A stretch of DNA of 38,166 nucleotides from contig CAIPQK010000191.1 of the NCBI GenBank assembly GCA_903867185.1, forward strand, positions 1 through 38,166, in the 5' to 3' direction. The notes beneath the pieces were generated by a model, which saw nothing but the letters and a program-made list of their open reading frames with translations, searched no databases and had not been told where the DNA came from. Shown piece by piece: positions 24,495-31,539 of the stretch; positions within the stretch are counted from its first letter, which is position 1, and the number at the start of each line of letters is the position of its first letter. The position numbers were made by a program, and so were the translations under genes. The stretch is from an uncultured Candidatus Nemicrothrix sp. (GTDB lineage: Bacteria; Actinomycetota; Acidimicrobiia; Acidimicrobiales; Acidimicrobilacustridaceae).

Positions 24495-24520
24495 GGGAAC
24501 ACCCTCCCGGTAGCGTTCCC
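24495..24520. promoter_or_regulatory. Inverted repeat GGGAAC-N14-GTTCCC at the DinB-like gene start
   Basis: Perfect 6-bp arms at 24495-24500 and 24515-24520 lie 3 nt before the ATG and overlap the candidate -10 box. It could be an operator. It is short enough to arise by chance. The rest of the 159-nt divergent gap (24365-24523) shows only the pgsA ribosome binding site. Confidence 0.25.
24511..24516 (+). promoter_or_regulatory. Putative -10 box of the DinB-like gene (leaderless)
   Basis: TAGCGT fits TANNNT and is 7 nt before the ATG. There is no Shine-Dalgarno sequence; the bases between are a pyrimidine run. Confidence 0.45.
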
Positions 24521-24523
24521 CCT

Positions 24524-25024
24524 ATGGCTGAACAGGGTTCTTCACAGGTCTCCCCTTCCGATGCAGTGGTTGCCATGCGAACCTGGCCTCGGCGTTACAG
24601 GGCCACCCTCGCCCCGATCGCCGACGATCAGATTTCCGAAAAGGCGCTCAGGGTCGGCCCGCAGGGTGTTTCAGCGCTCGACCTTGCCATCAAAAGTCTC
24701 GGAACATGGGTGCTCCTTGAAAAGGCGCTCCACGACATCCGTATGACCGAGTGCCCGACGCTGCATCCTGCGGTGACCGAGAGTGCAGCCCGGTCGTGGG
24801 AGTCGCATCCAACCGAAACGCTCGAGTCGGTTCTTGATCAGATCGATGACGTTGCGAACTCACTTGCCGATGCAATCGCGGCGATGCCGTCATCTGACTG
24901 GTCTCGGACAGCGACGGTTGCCGGTGGTGGAACAACCACTGCACTTGCGATTGCCCGAGAAGCCGTGCACGTCGGGGCAGACAACCTTCGTGAAATCGAA
25001 CGCACACTCGCAGCCATTAGCTGA
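24524..25024 (+). CDS. DinB-like four-helix protein, function unknown
   Basis: A 166-residue all-helical protein. Long amphipathic helices are seen at about 48-72 (SALDLAIKSLGTWVLLEKALHDI), 96-121 and 138-165 (ALAIAREAVHVGADNLREIERTL). The pattern, with a His at 149 in the last helix and the SSDWSRTATVAGGG turn, resembles DinB / mycothiol-dependent isomerase N-terminal folds, which bind a metal through three His. Only some of the usual His positions are visible (His70, His149), so metal binding is uncertain. It is the only plus-strand gene between 17.3 and 30.7 kb and is divergent from pgsA. Family assignment is moderate; a mycothiol-linked role would fit the mshC gene nearby but is speculation. 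Confidence 0.6.
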   Translation: MAEQGSSQVSPSDAVVAMRTWPRRYRATLAPIADDQISEKALRVGPQGVSALDLAIKSLGTWVLLEKALHDIRMTECPTLHPAVTESAARSWESHPTETLESVLDQIDDVANSLADAIAAMPSSDWSRTATVAGGGTTTALAIAREAVHVGADNLREIERTLAAIS

Positions 25025-25052
25025 GAACTCTAACGACTACCACTTACTGGAA

Positions 25053-25595
25053 TCAGGAATCGAGTTCTTCCCAGTTCTCGGGGTTGTCTTCAACGAACCA
25101 CTCGACAACTGACCCATCAACGCCATCGACGAGAACGAGCCCACGCGTTTCCGGAGGATCGTCAGCGCTATAGAGCAGGATTCGCCAAGTCGGTCGGCTG
25201 AGAAGTCCACGCCACCCCATCTGTGCCGATGCGTGACCAACGGGAAACCCCACCTGCTTGGTGGCGGCGACAAGCGCGTCGCTTTCGTCAACCTTGAGAT
25301 TCCATCCGGCAATAAAACTGTAGAGACCGATGAGCGCTAGAACGATTGCGGCGATGACGACGCCTTGATTAATCAGAACCGGATCGCTTTCGCGACGCAG
25401 GAGCCAAATCAGCAGGCAAATTGACGAGATCGCCCAATACAAATACGCGGGAATGCGGCGTCGATTGTTGTTCGGAAAGAGATACGGCCCGACGAACCCA
25501 GCCGCGTTGAGATCTTCGGGGAGCGCGTCGCGAATTTCTGCGTCGTTCAGCGGCGCTGTCGAACCGGAGGCATTGGCATCGTTCATCTCAGACAT
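25053..25595 (-). CDS. Two-span membrane protein of unknown function
   Basis: A 180-residue protein. An acidic N-terminal part (about 1-47) is followed by two membrane helices (about 50-66, AYLYWAISSICLLIWLL, and 76-97, GVVIAAIVLALIGLYSFIAGW). A cytoplasmic domain of about 80 residues follows, ending in an acidic tail (EWFVEDNPENWEELD). I do not recognise the family. The ATG at 25595 is preferred over a TTG at 25598; it lacks a Shine-Dalgarno sequence, but TACGGT lies 8 nt upstream. It is convergent with the DinB-like gene (28 nt) and follows the copper lipoprotein on the same strand by 46 nt. Confidence 0.75.
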   Translation of the reverse strand: MSEMNDANASGSTAPLNDAEIRDALPEDLNAAGFVGPYLFPNNNRRRIPAYLYWAISSICLLIWLLRRESDPVLINQGVVIAAIVLALIGLYSFIAGWNLKVDESDALVAATKQVGFPVGHASAQMGWRGLLSRPTWRILLYSADDPPETRGLVLVDGVDGSVVEWFVEDNPENWEELDS

Positions 25596-25603
25596 CAACT
25601 GCG

Positions 25604-25609
25604 ACCGTA
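25604..25609 (-). promoter_or_regulatory. Putative -10 box of the two-span membrane gene (leaderless)
   Basis: TACGGT on the minus strand fits TANNNT and is 8 nt before the ATG at 25595; no Shine-Dalgarno sequence is present. Confidence 0.42.
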
Positions 25610-25641
25610 GCCCTCAAAGGACCACGGTCGCACACCCGAAA

Positions 25642-26136
25642 TCAGGATGCCTTGACCGTGACAGTGACTTTGATGATGCCAGCGTTCATGAATCCAAGAT
25701 TCAGGTCGAACTTCTGGCCAGCCTTCAACGGCGCTGCAATCCCAGCAAGCATCACGTGATAGCCGCCCGGCTCAAATGTGACAGTCCCATTTGCAGGAAT
25801 CGTCACTGAGATGACGTCGTTCATCGAGGTCGTCGCTGGACCAGCGATCGCCACGGATTCTTGAACCGACGCGCTTTTGGCAAATGATTGCGGCACTGAG
25901 GCAGAGAACAGTTTGTCCACTACCGCGTTCGTGTTTTCAATCGTTACGTACACCGACCCGTAATCAGCGGCAGTCGCAGACTCAGGAGTCCATGCGTTAC
26001 TCACAACCATCCCACGTTGTTTGACAGAGGACGACGAAGAGCCAGAACTTGAACAGGCAGAGACGAAAATGGCTGTGCACGCGAAAAGAGTGACCGCAGC
26101 AAAAACGAGCGGACGGGAAAACAAACGGGGGGTCAT
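25642..26136 (-). CDS. PCu(A)C-type copper chaperone lipoprotein with altered metal site
   Basis: A 164-residue exported lipoprotein: signal peptide with hydrophobic core LVFAAVTLFACTAIF, lipobox VSAC with the lipidated Cys at about 28, then a Ser-rich linker. The domain has VVSNAWTPESATAADYGSVY, TIENTN, and IPANGTVTFEPGGYHVMLAGI, typical of PCu(A)C (DUF461) proteins that deliver Cu(I) to cytochrome oxidase. The family copper motif is H-x10-M-x21-H-x-M. Here the M, H and M are present at exact spacing (M105, H127, M129), but the first His is Ser94. Copper binding may be weakened. GGAG precedes the second of two adjacent ATG codons by 5 nt, so that one is chosen. No copper oxidase genes are in the window. 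Confidence 0.87.
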   Translation of the reverse strand: MTPRLFSRPLVFAAVTLFACTAIFVSACSSSGSSSSSVKQRGMVVSNAWTPESATAADYGSVYVTIENTNAVVDKLFSASVPQSFAKSASVQESVAIAGPATTSMNDVISVTIPANGTVTFEPGGYHVMLAGIAAPLKAGQKFDLNLGFMNAGIIKVTVTVKAS

Positions 26137-26158
26137 CATGTCTCCAGTGGGGGGGTGG

Positions 26159-26164
26159 ATTATC
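26159..26164 (-). promoter_or_regulatory. Putative -10 box of the PCu(A)C gene
   Basis: GATAAT on the minus strand matches TATAAT at five of six positions, about 22 nt before the start codon. It directly adjoins the inverted repeat at 26166-26212. No -35 hexamer is clear. Confidence 0.42.
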
Positions 26165-26165
26165 G

Positions 26166-26212
26166 AGAACTCGAACGCTCAGTAGGTCTTCTAGACCGCG
26201 ACTACGAGTTCT
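26166..26212. promoter_or_regulatory. Extended inverted repeat upstream of the PCu(A)C gene
   Basis: AGAACTCG (26166-26173) and CGAGTTCT (26205-26212) are perfect 8-bp arms. Nested inside are AGT/ACT and GGTCT-TCT-AGACC (26185-26197), so the 47 nt can form one long interrupted hairpin. No T-run follows on the minus strand, so it is not a normal intrinsic terminator of the HIT gene. It could be an operator next to the GATAAT box. The 26140-26298 gap holds nothing else recognised. Confidence 0.4.
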
Positions 26213-26298
26213 TTGAGTGTTGCAGCAACTTCGGGTTATGTCCGCATGCGTCAGAACATTTGCCGGCAATGTGACGAACGCCACCTAAATGCGAACGC

Positions 26299-26823
26299 TC
26301 AGCGAGGCCAGGAAGTCCGGATCTTCTCGAGCGTTGCGTCGAGCGGTTCGGGAAGCACTCGGGCCAATGCCACTGCTGTCATGAAATTGCTGTCAGCGTC
26401 CCAACGAGGAAGCACGTGCGTATGCAAATGATCCGGAACCCCTGCCCCTGCAGCGCGGCCGAGATTCAGACCAACATTCACGCCATCACATCGGTACGCG
26501 CTTTTAAGAGCGACGACAGCGTCCCGAGAAAGATGCGACATCTCTTCGAGTTCTTCATCAGCGAGATCCTCAAGGTCAGCAACCGCTCGATTCGGAACCA
26601 CAAGAAGATGTCCGCTCGTATAGGGATACGCGTTCAACAGAACGGAACAAGTCGCTCCGCGGAACACGATCATTCCCTCGTCATCGGAAAGCGCCAACAC
26701 CCGCTCAAACAATGATCCATTTTCATCGGGATCTAACGAAGTGTCTTCCGGTTGAGTGACTGCTGTGATGTAGGAAAGGCGCCAACCGGCCCACAGATGA
26801 TCGAGACGCGGCGATTCGGTCAT
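26299..26823 (-). CDS. HIT-family hydrolase/phosphorylase (Ap4A phosphorylase-like)
   Basis: A 174-residue protein of the histidine-triad superfamily. FRGATCSVLLNAYPYTSGHLLVVPNR is the nucleotide-binding strand and GHLLV region, GVNVGLNLGRAAGAGVPDHLHTHVLPRW carries the H-x-H-x-H triad, and DSNFMT follows as in the mycobacterial Rv2613c protein, which acts on diadenosine tetraphosphate. The substrate here is inferred from that similarity. The gene is 3 nt after thrS on the same strand, matching the Mycobacterium order thrS-HIT-pgsA1 except that three genes are inserted before pgsA here. Tandem expression with a tRNA synthetase is sensible because synthetases produce Ap4A. Confidence 0.92.
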   Translation of the reverse strand: MTESPRLDHLWAGWRLSYITAVTQPEDTSLDPDENGSLFERVLALSDDEGMIVFRGATCSVLLNAYPYTSGHLLVVPNRAVADLEDLADEELEEMSHLSRDAVVALKSAYRCDGVNVGLNLGRAAGAGVPDHLHTHVLPRWDADSNFMTAVALARVLPEPLDATLEKIRTSWPR

Positions 26824-26826
26824 GAA

Positions 26827-28776
26827 TCAGGAATGCCCGGCAACATCGGCGGCAAGGTGTTCCACGAACGCTTCGAATGAGACGTTTCGTTCGACCTCTC
26901 CCCCGCGCGGATTCACACCAACGGTTGCGTGAGCGACGTCGTCATCACCAATTACCAGCACGTACGGCAGTTTCTCGAGCTTCGCTTTACGAATCCGACC
27001 GCCGAGCGGCTCATCGGCTTCGACCATATCGGCGCGGTAGCCGCGTGCGCGAAGGCTGGCCACAAGAAGACGTGCATGAGCATCGTGGTCGTCGCGGACA
27101 GGGAGGATCCGAACCTGAACGGGAGCGAGCCATGCGGGAAACGCACCGGCATAGTGCTCGAGTAGAACGCCAAAGAAACGCTCAATCGAGCCGAACAATG
27201 CTCGATGCAACATGATCGGACGTTTTCGCGAACCGTCAGCCGCAACATATTCAAGATCGAATCGATCGGGAAGGTTGAAGTCGCACTGGATCGTGCTCAA
27301 CTGCCACGTGCGTCCGATTGCGTCTTTGATATCAATGTCAATCTTCGGGCCATAGAACGCGGCATCGCCTTCTTTGACCGCGTACTCGAGGCCATATTTC
27401 TCAAGCGCGCCCTGAAGGGCATTTGTGGCCTTGTCCCAGATCTCGTCGCTACCGACATGCTTGTCGGGATCTTTCGTACTGAGGTTGGCCGTGAACTCGG
27501 TAAAGCCGAAAGCGCGTAAGACGCTCATTACGAAGTCAAGGAGCGATGCGATTTCGTCCTGAAGTTCTTCTTCGGTGCAATAGATATGACTGTCGTCTTG
27601 CGTGAATCCGCGGATTCGCATGAGCCCGTGCAGTGTTCCTGCCCGTTCGTACCGATACACAGTGCCAAGTTCGAAAAGGCGAAGCGGAAGTTCGCGATAG
27701 CTGCGCTGCCGGCTTCGATAGATAAGACAGTGCATCGGGCAATTCATGGGCTTCGGGTAGTAGGAACCGTTGTCCATTTCCATGGGCGGGTACATCCCGT
27801 CCTTATAGAAATCGAGATGCCCTGAGGTTTCAAAAAGGTTTGCGTTGGCGAGATGCGGGGTTACAACAAATTGGTAGTCACCCTTTTCATGGCGGTCACG
27901 GCTGTAGTCCTCCATGAGTTTGCGAACGATCGCACCCTTCGGATGCCACACCGCAAGCCCACCGCCAAGTTCTGACGGGAAACTCAGTAGATCAAGTTCT
28001 GTCGCAAGTTTGCGATGGTCGCGTTCGGCTGCCTCTTCGAGACGCACCAAGTAGGCCTCGAGATCTTTCTTCGATGCCCACGCAGTTCCGTAGATGCGTT
28101 GAAGCATCGGATTTCGTTCATCGCCTCGCCAGTACGCGCCGGCAACTCGCATGAGTTTGAAATGCCCAAGACGACCAGTATCGGGAACGTGAGGGCCCCG
28201 GCAGAGATCGATAAACCGTGGCGGATTTTCATACGTGCGAACAAGACCAGTCTCAGTCGCCGACATTGGATCTTCTGCAGCACCACGAATTATCTCGCAC
28301 TTGTATTTGTGTCCACTGAAAAGTTCAAGAGCCGCATCTTCAGCGATTTCATCGCGGATGAACGGCTGCTTCTCTTTGATGATCTCGCGCATTCGGGCGT
28401 CGAGACGATCGAGATCGTCTGGGGTAAACGTTCCGCCATCGGGAAGTTCAAAGTCGTAATAGAACCCGTTTTCGATCGGTGGGCCGATGGCGAAGGTCGC
28501 TCCGGGAAAGAGATCGAGGACGGCCTGAGCAAGCACGTGGGCCGTTGAATGTCGAATGGTGAAGAGGCCGCGTTCATCTGTTTCGGTAATGATCGAAACG
28601 ACGTCGCCCTGCTCGAGCGGCCATACGAGATCGCGCTCGGTTCCGTTCACGGATCCGATAACTGCGGCTTTGGCTAGGCGTGAACCGATCGAGGAGGCGA
28701 GCCCAGCGACGGTGGTGCCGGCGGGAACGGAGCGCTCGGAGCCATCGGGAAGGGTGATCAAGATCTCGTCAGACAT
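26827..28776 (-). CDS. thrS: Threonyl-tRNA synthetase
   Basis: A 649-residue class II synthetase that charges tRNA-Thr. Domains in order: TGS (1-60, ITLPDGSERSVPAGTTVAGLA), the editing-type second additional domain (HSTAHVLAQAV, with the later YKCEIIRG region), the catalytic core with zinc ligands in MNCPMHCLIY, motif 2 YRYERAGTLHGLMRIRGFTQDD, the second zinc region STIQCDFNLPDRF, motif 3 HRALFGSIERFFG, and a C-terminal anticodon-binding domain (PVQVRILPVRDDHD). The start is the ATG at 28776, where TACGCT stands 7 nt upstream and homologues begin; a longer frame to 28824 is rejected. It is followed after 3 nt by the HIT gene. Confidence 0.97.
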   Translation of the reverse strand: MSDEILITLPDGSERSVPAGTTVAGLASSIGSRLAKAAVIGSVNGTERDLVWPLEQGDVVSIITETDERGLFTIRHSTAHVLAQAVLDLFPGATFAIGPPIENGFYYDFELPDGGTFTPDDLDRLDARMREIIKEKQPFIRDEIAEDAALELFSGHKYKCEIIRGAAEDPMSATETGLVRTYENPPRFIDLCRGPHVPDTGRLGHFKLMRVAGAYWRGDERNPMLQRIYGTAWASKKDLEAYLVRLEEAAERDHRKLATELDLLSFPSELGGGLAVWHPKGAIVRKLMEDYSRDRHEKGDYQFVVTPHLANANLFETSGHLDFYKDGMYPPMEMDNGSYYPKPMNCPMHCLIYRSRQRSYRELPLRLFELGTVYRYERAGTLHGLMRIRGFTQDDSHIYCTEEELQDEIASLLDFVMSVLRAFGFTEFTANLSTKDPDKHVGSDEIWDKATNALQGALEKYGLEYAVKEGDAAFYGPKIDIDIKDAIGRTWQLSTIQCDFNLPDRFDLEYVAADGSRKRPIMLHRALFGSIERFFGVLLEHYAGAFPAWLAPVQVRILPVRDDHDAHARLLVASLRARGYRADMVEADEPLGGRIRKAKLEKLPYVLVIGDDDVAHATVGVNPRGGEVERNVSFEAFVEHLAADVAGHS

Positions 28777-28783
28777 GACGGCG

Positions 28784-28789
28784 AGCGTA
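28784..28789 (-). promoter_or_regulatory. Putative -10 box of thrS (leaderless)
   Basis: TACGCT on the minus strand fits TANNNT and is 7 nt before the ATG. No Shine-Dalgarno sequence is present. No T-box leader is seen: only 50 nt separate thrS from the mshC stop. Confidence 0.48.
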
Positions 28790-28826
28790 CCCGAGGCTGT
28801 CGAGAACTCTGGAAGGGGTGACAACC

Positions 28827-30002
28827 TCAGCGCTGAGGGTCACCGACGAGGAAGACGCCAAGTAATTCCGCCGCTGTTGCGACGCCTTCTCCCCGTTCAA
28901 CGGCGCGATCGATCGCTTCGACTGCACCTGGGGTATCGAGATCGTCATCGAGCCGCGTGCGGACCTCGTCGAGGGCTGCCTCACTATCGACGGCACCGGG
29001 AGCAATCGTTGCGGCAAGCCAAAGCTCAAGCCGCGCTGCTGCGATCGGCATGATTTCGTCTTCCCATTCCCACGAATCGCGGTAGTGATGAGAAACGATG
29101 GCGAGGCGGATTGCCCGGACATCCCAGGTCTTTCGCAATTCGCTGATGAAGACGAGATTCCCAAGTGACTTCGACATCTTCTCGCCGTCCATGCGGACCA
29201 TGGCTTGATGCATCCAGTGGCGAACAAAGGGCTGACCGGTTGCCGCCTCACTTTGAGCTGCTTCGCATTCATGATGCGGGAAGATCAGATCGGAACCACC
29301 ACCATGCAGATCGATCGTGGTGTCGAGTTCACGCAAGGCGAGAGCAGAACACTCGATGTGCCAACCAGGTCGGCCAGGGCCCCAGAGCGATTCCCAACTT
29401 GGCTCGTCAGGCGCCGAAGGCTGCCACAGAACAAAATCGAGTGGATCACGCTTATTTGGATCGTCAGGATTTCCACCATGCTGCCGAGCAAGGTCGATCA
29501 TTTGCTCACGGGTGTAATGCGAAACCTGGCCGAATCGATCGAACGAGCTCACATCGAAATAGACAGAGCCGCCGCTCTCGTATGCATGACCCTGATCAAG
29601 CACCATGCCGATGAATCCGCGAATGTCAGCGATTGCGCTCGTGGCACGCGGCTCGCTCCAACATTCGACCACGTTTAACGCTTCCATGTCGGCATCGAAG
29701 CGAGCCGTTTCGGCAGCAGCGAGGTCTAGGTAGTGAACACCGAGTTCCCGGGCTTTACGCAACAAGTCGTCGTCGACATCGGTGACGTTTCGGACACAAC
29801 GTGTTTCGTGACCCAGGTCTCGCAATCGCCTCTGGAGAACGTCGTAGGTGACATAGGTGGCCGCATGACCGAGGTGCGTCGCATCGTACGGAGTAATGCC
29901 GCAGGTGTACATGAGCACCAATGGTCCGGGCTCAAATGCAACAACTTCGCGACGAGCGGTGTCATAGAGGCGCATCGGGCCGGTCGGAGTTGCCATTGTC
30001 AT
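28827..30002 (-). CDS. mshC: L-cysteine:GlcN-Ins ligase, mycothiol synthesis (MshC-like)
   Basis: A 391-residue class I synthetase-like enzyme. MshC uses ATP to join cysteine to glucosaminyl-inositol. It differs from cysteinyl-tRNA synthetase in the signature LMYTCGITPYDATHLGHAA (C34 is a zinc ligand, HLGH the HIGH motif). KRDPLDFVLWQP, GPGRPGWHIECSALAL and GGGSDLIFPHHECE (remaining zinc ligands) and GEKMSKSLGNLVFISEL (KMSKS) follow. The length, close to 400 and without the long tRNA anticodon-binding end, also favours MshC. Cysteinyl-tRNA synthetase or an MshC-like carrier enzyme remains the alternative. Its ATG overlaps the npdG stop as ATGA, so the two are coupled. If the call holds, the organism makes mycothiol; the other msh genes are outside the window. 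Confidence 0.8.
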   Translation of the reverse strand: MTMATPTGPMRLYDTARREVVAFEPGPLVLMYTCGITPYDATHLGHAATYVTYDVLQRRLRDLGHETRCVRNVTDVDDDLLRKARELGVHYLDLAAAETARFDADMEALNVVECWSEPRATSAIADIRGFIGMVLDQGHAYESGGSVYFDVSSFDRFGQVSHYTREQMIDLARQHGGNPDDPNKRDPLDFVLWQPSAPDEPSWESLWGPGRPGWHIECSALALRELDTTIDLHGGGSDLIFPHHECEAAQSEAATGQPFVRHWMHQAMVRMDGEKMSKSLGNLVFISELRKTWDVRAIRLAIVSHHYRDSWEWEDEIMPIAAARLELWLAATIAPGAVDSEAALDEVRTRLDDDLDTPGAVEAIDRAVERGEGVATAAELLGVFLVGDPQR

Positions 30003-30667
30003 CGAAGTTTTTCGGGGTCGATTCCGGTGAACTTCACAGCGACGCGGGTTTTGTACTTGAGGTTGAGTTCAAGGAGCACTGCGGTAAACGCCTCGATCGG
30101 CGCGGCCTGAGTGAGATCGCCGGCGTCGAGTGCCCGCATATTTGGCATCTCGTTAATGAGGTCCATTGAGATCTTCTTGGCCGCCGGATGGTCTGAGCAC
30201 ACCAGAACATCGCTTTCAATCGGGTGATTGAGGTCAGCAAGTTCTTTGGCCGGCACATGGTGAAGCGCACCCACGACAAGCGAACGAGGCACGGCGGCTT
30301 GAACGCTGGCGGCAACCGATCCGCGCGGCGGCACCAGTGGCTGGAATTCATGTCCGACACGAATAAGGGCGTTGGCCATACAGATCACGACTTTGCCATC
30401 GAGTAATTCGCTTACCGATTTTGCGGTGGTCCATGCCGCATCCCATGGTGTCGCAATGACAATGAGTTCCGCAGCAGCAGCTCCGGCATTATCGGACGCG
30501 GTGATGTCGAGATTGTGGTCAGGCCAATCCGCGATGATCGAATCGGCGACCTCGGCGGCTCGTTCTGCACTTCGAGAACCCAAGATGACCTTGTGACCAG
30601 CTGATGCCAGCCTGATCCCGAGCGCACTTCCAGCTGGGCCAGTAGCGCCCACGATTCCGATCAACAT
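29999..30667 (-). CDS. npdG: F420H2:NADP oxidoreductase (NADPH-dependent F420 reductase)
   Basis: A 222-residue enzyme passing hydride between coenzyme F420 and NADP. It starts MLIGIVGATGPAGSALGIRLA, a Rossmann site, then KVILGSRSAERA at the end of beta-2, where Ser and Arg suit the NADP phosphate. VIATPWDAAWTTAKSV, GALHHVPAKELADLNHPIESDV and AGDLTQAAPIEAFTAVLLELN follow in the order of the family. Length is typical. TACCGT lies 7 nt before the ATG, so it is probably the leaderless first gene of an npdG-mshC operon, divergent from inhA. It implies F420 is used in this organism. Confidence 0.92.
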   Translation of the reverse strand: MLIGIVGATGPAGSALGIRLASAGHKVILGSRSAERAAEVADSIIADWPDHNLDITASDNAGAAAAELIVIATPWDAAWTTAKSVSELLDGKVVICMANALIRVGHEFQPLVPPRGSVAASVQAAVPRSLVVGALHHVPAKELADLNHPIESDVLVCSDHPAAKKISMDLINEMPNMRALDAGDLTQAAPIEAFTAVLLELNLKYKTRVAVKFTGIDPEKLR

Positions 30668-30674
30668 TCAGCGA

Positions 30675-30680
30675 ACGGTA
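30675..30680 (-). promoter_or_regulatory. Putative -10 box of npdG (leaderless)
   Basis: TACCGT on the minus strand fits TANNNT and is 7 nt before the ATG; no Shine-Dalgarno sequence is present. It lies in the 101-nt divergent gap to inhA. Confidence 0.48.
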
Positions 30681-30734
30681 GCGGACGATCGCGCCCTCTC
30701 GGTGCTGCTCCACCGAATCATTGGTTTGGCAACG

Positions 30735-30750
30735 TAACGTCTCTGCGTTA
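30735..30750. promoter_or_regulatory. Inverted repeat TAACG-N6-CGTTA in the inhA promoter region
   Basis: Perfect 5-bp arms at 30735-30739 and 30746-30750. The left arm begins TAACGT, which could be the inhA -10 box, so the repeat would cover the transcription start. A fatty-acid regulator site is a possibility, but no known operator consensus is matched. Short arms make chance a real option. Confidence 0.28.
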
Positions 30751-30768
30751 GCCGCGATCGGAGGACCC

Positions 30769-31536
30769 ATGGGATTGCTTGAAGGTAAGCGACTGTTGAT
30801 GACCGGAGTGCTCAATGACTCCTCGCTTGGTTTTGGCGTTGCCCGTCTCGCCCAGCAGGAAGGCGCGGAGATCGTCCTCACCGGACTGGGAAACGCAATG
30901 AAGCACACGCTCAAGGCAGCAAAGAAGTTCGACGTCGAACCTGAGGTCATTGAACTCGACGTCTCCGTACCCGAGCACCTCGATGCTGCTCGCGAGCATC
31001 TGTCAAAGAAATGGGGTCGAGTCGACGGGGCCCTCCACTCGATCGGCTTTGCCCCAGCGGTGTGTCTCGGAGGAACGTTCATGGACGCCACGTGGGAAGA
31101 CGTGTCTGTGGCGATGAACGTCTCTGCCTATTCGCTCAAGGCCCTTGCCGACGTGGTTGCGCCACTGATGACTGAGGGCGGATCGATCGTCGGCCTCGAT
31201 TTCGACAACACCGTGACGTGGCCTTCCTATGACTGGATGGGCGTGGCCAAGTCCGCGCTCGAGTCAACCTCCCGTTATCTCGCTCGCTATCTCGGCCCAC
31301 AACAAATCCGCGTCAACCTTGTTGCGGCTGGACCCATCAAAACCATTGCGGCACGATCGATACCTGGCTTTTCGAAGTTTGAAGACGTCTGGGATGAACG
31401 TGCACCGCTGGGGTGGGACGTTCGAGACTCAAGCGCAGTAGCAAAAGCGTGCGTTGCCCTACTCTCGGATTGGTTTCCGCAGACCACAGGTGAAGTCGTG
31501 CACGTTGACGGCGGCTACCACTCCACCGGCGCCTGA
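30769..31536 (+). CDS. inhA: Enoyl-ACP reductase (NADH), InhA/FabI type
   Basis: A 255-residue short-chain reductase that performs the last step of each fatty acid elongation cycle. It starts MGLLEGKRLLMTGVLNDSSLGFGVARLAQ, the FabI-type nucleotide site, and has LDVSVPEHLDAA, GALHSIGFAPAVCLGGTF, then LDFDNTVTWPSYDWMGVAKSALEST, with F145, Y154 and K161 matching F149, Y158 and K165 of mycobacterial InhA. The C-terminal loop AAGPIKTIAARSIPGF is the substrate loop. The ATG at 30769 has GGAGG with a 4-nt spacer; an in-frame ATG at 30721 is rejected. It resembles InhA more than E. coli FabI by eye. It is divergent from npdG and ends 3 nt from the convergent CorC-type gene. Confidence 0.94.
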   Translation: MGLLEGKRLLMTGVLNDSSLGFGVARLAQQEGAEIVLTGLGNAMKHTLKAAKKFDVEPEVIELDVSVPEHLDAAREHLSKKWGRVDGALHSIGFAPAVCLGGTFMDATWEDVSVAMNVSAYSLKALADVVAPLMTEGGSIVGLDFDNTVTWPSYDWMGVAKSALESTSRYLARYLGPQQIRVNLVAAGPIKTIAARSIPGFSKFEDVWDERAPLGWDVRDSSAVAKACVALLSDWFPQTTGEVVHVDGGYHSTGA

Positions 31537-31539
31537 GGG

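Noticed and set aside
26145-26156. G-run (minus-strand C-run) before the copper lipoprotein as a phase-variable tract
   Set aside because: Seven bases in the untranslated leader is short and need not alter expression.
28827-30002. Cysteinyl-tRNA synthetase
   Set aside because: CGITPYDATHLGHA and the 391-residue length favour the mycothiol ligase; noted as an alternative only.
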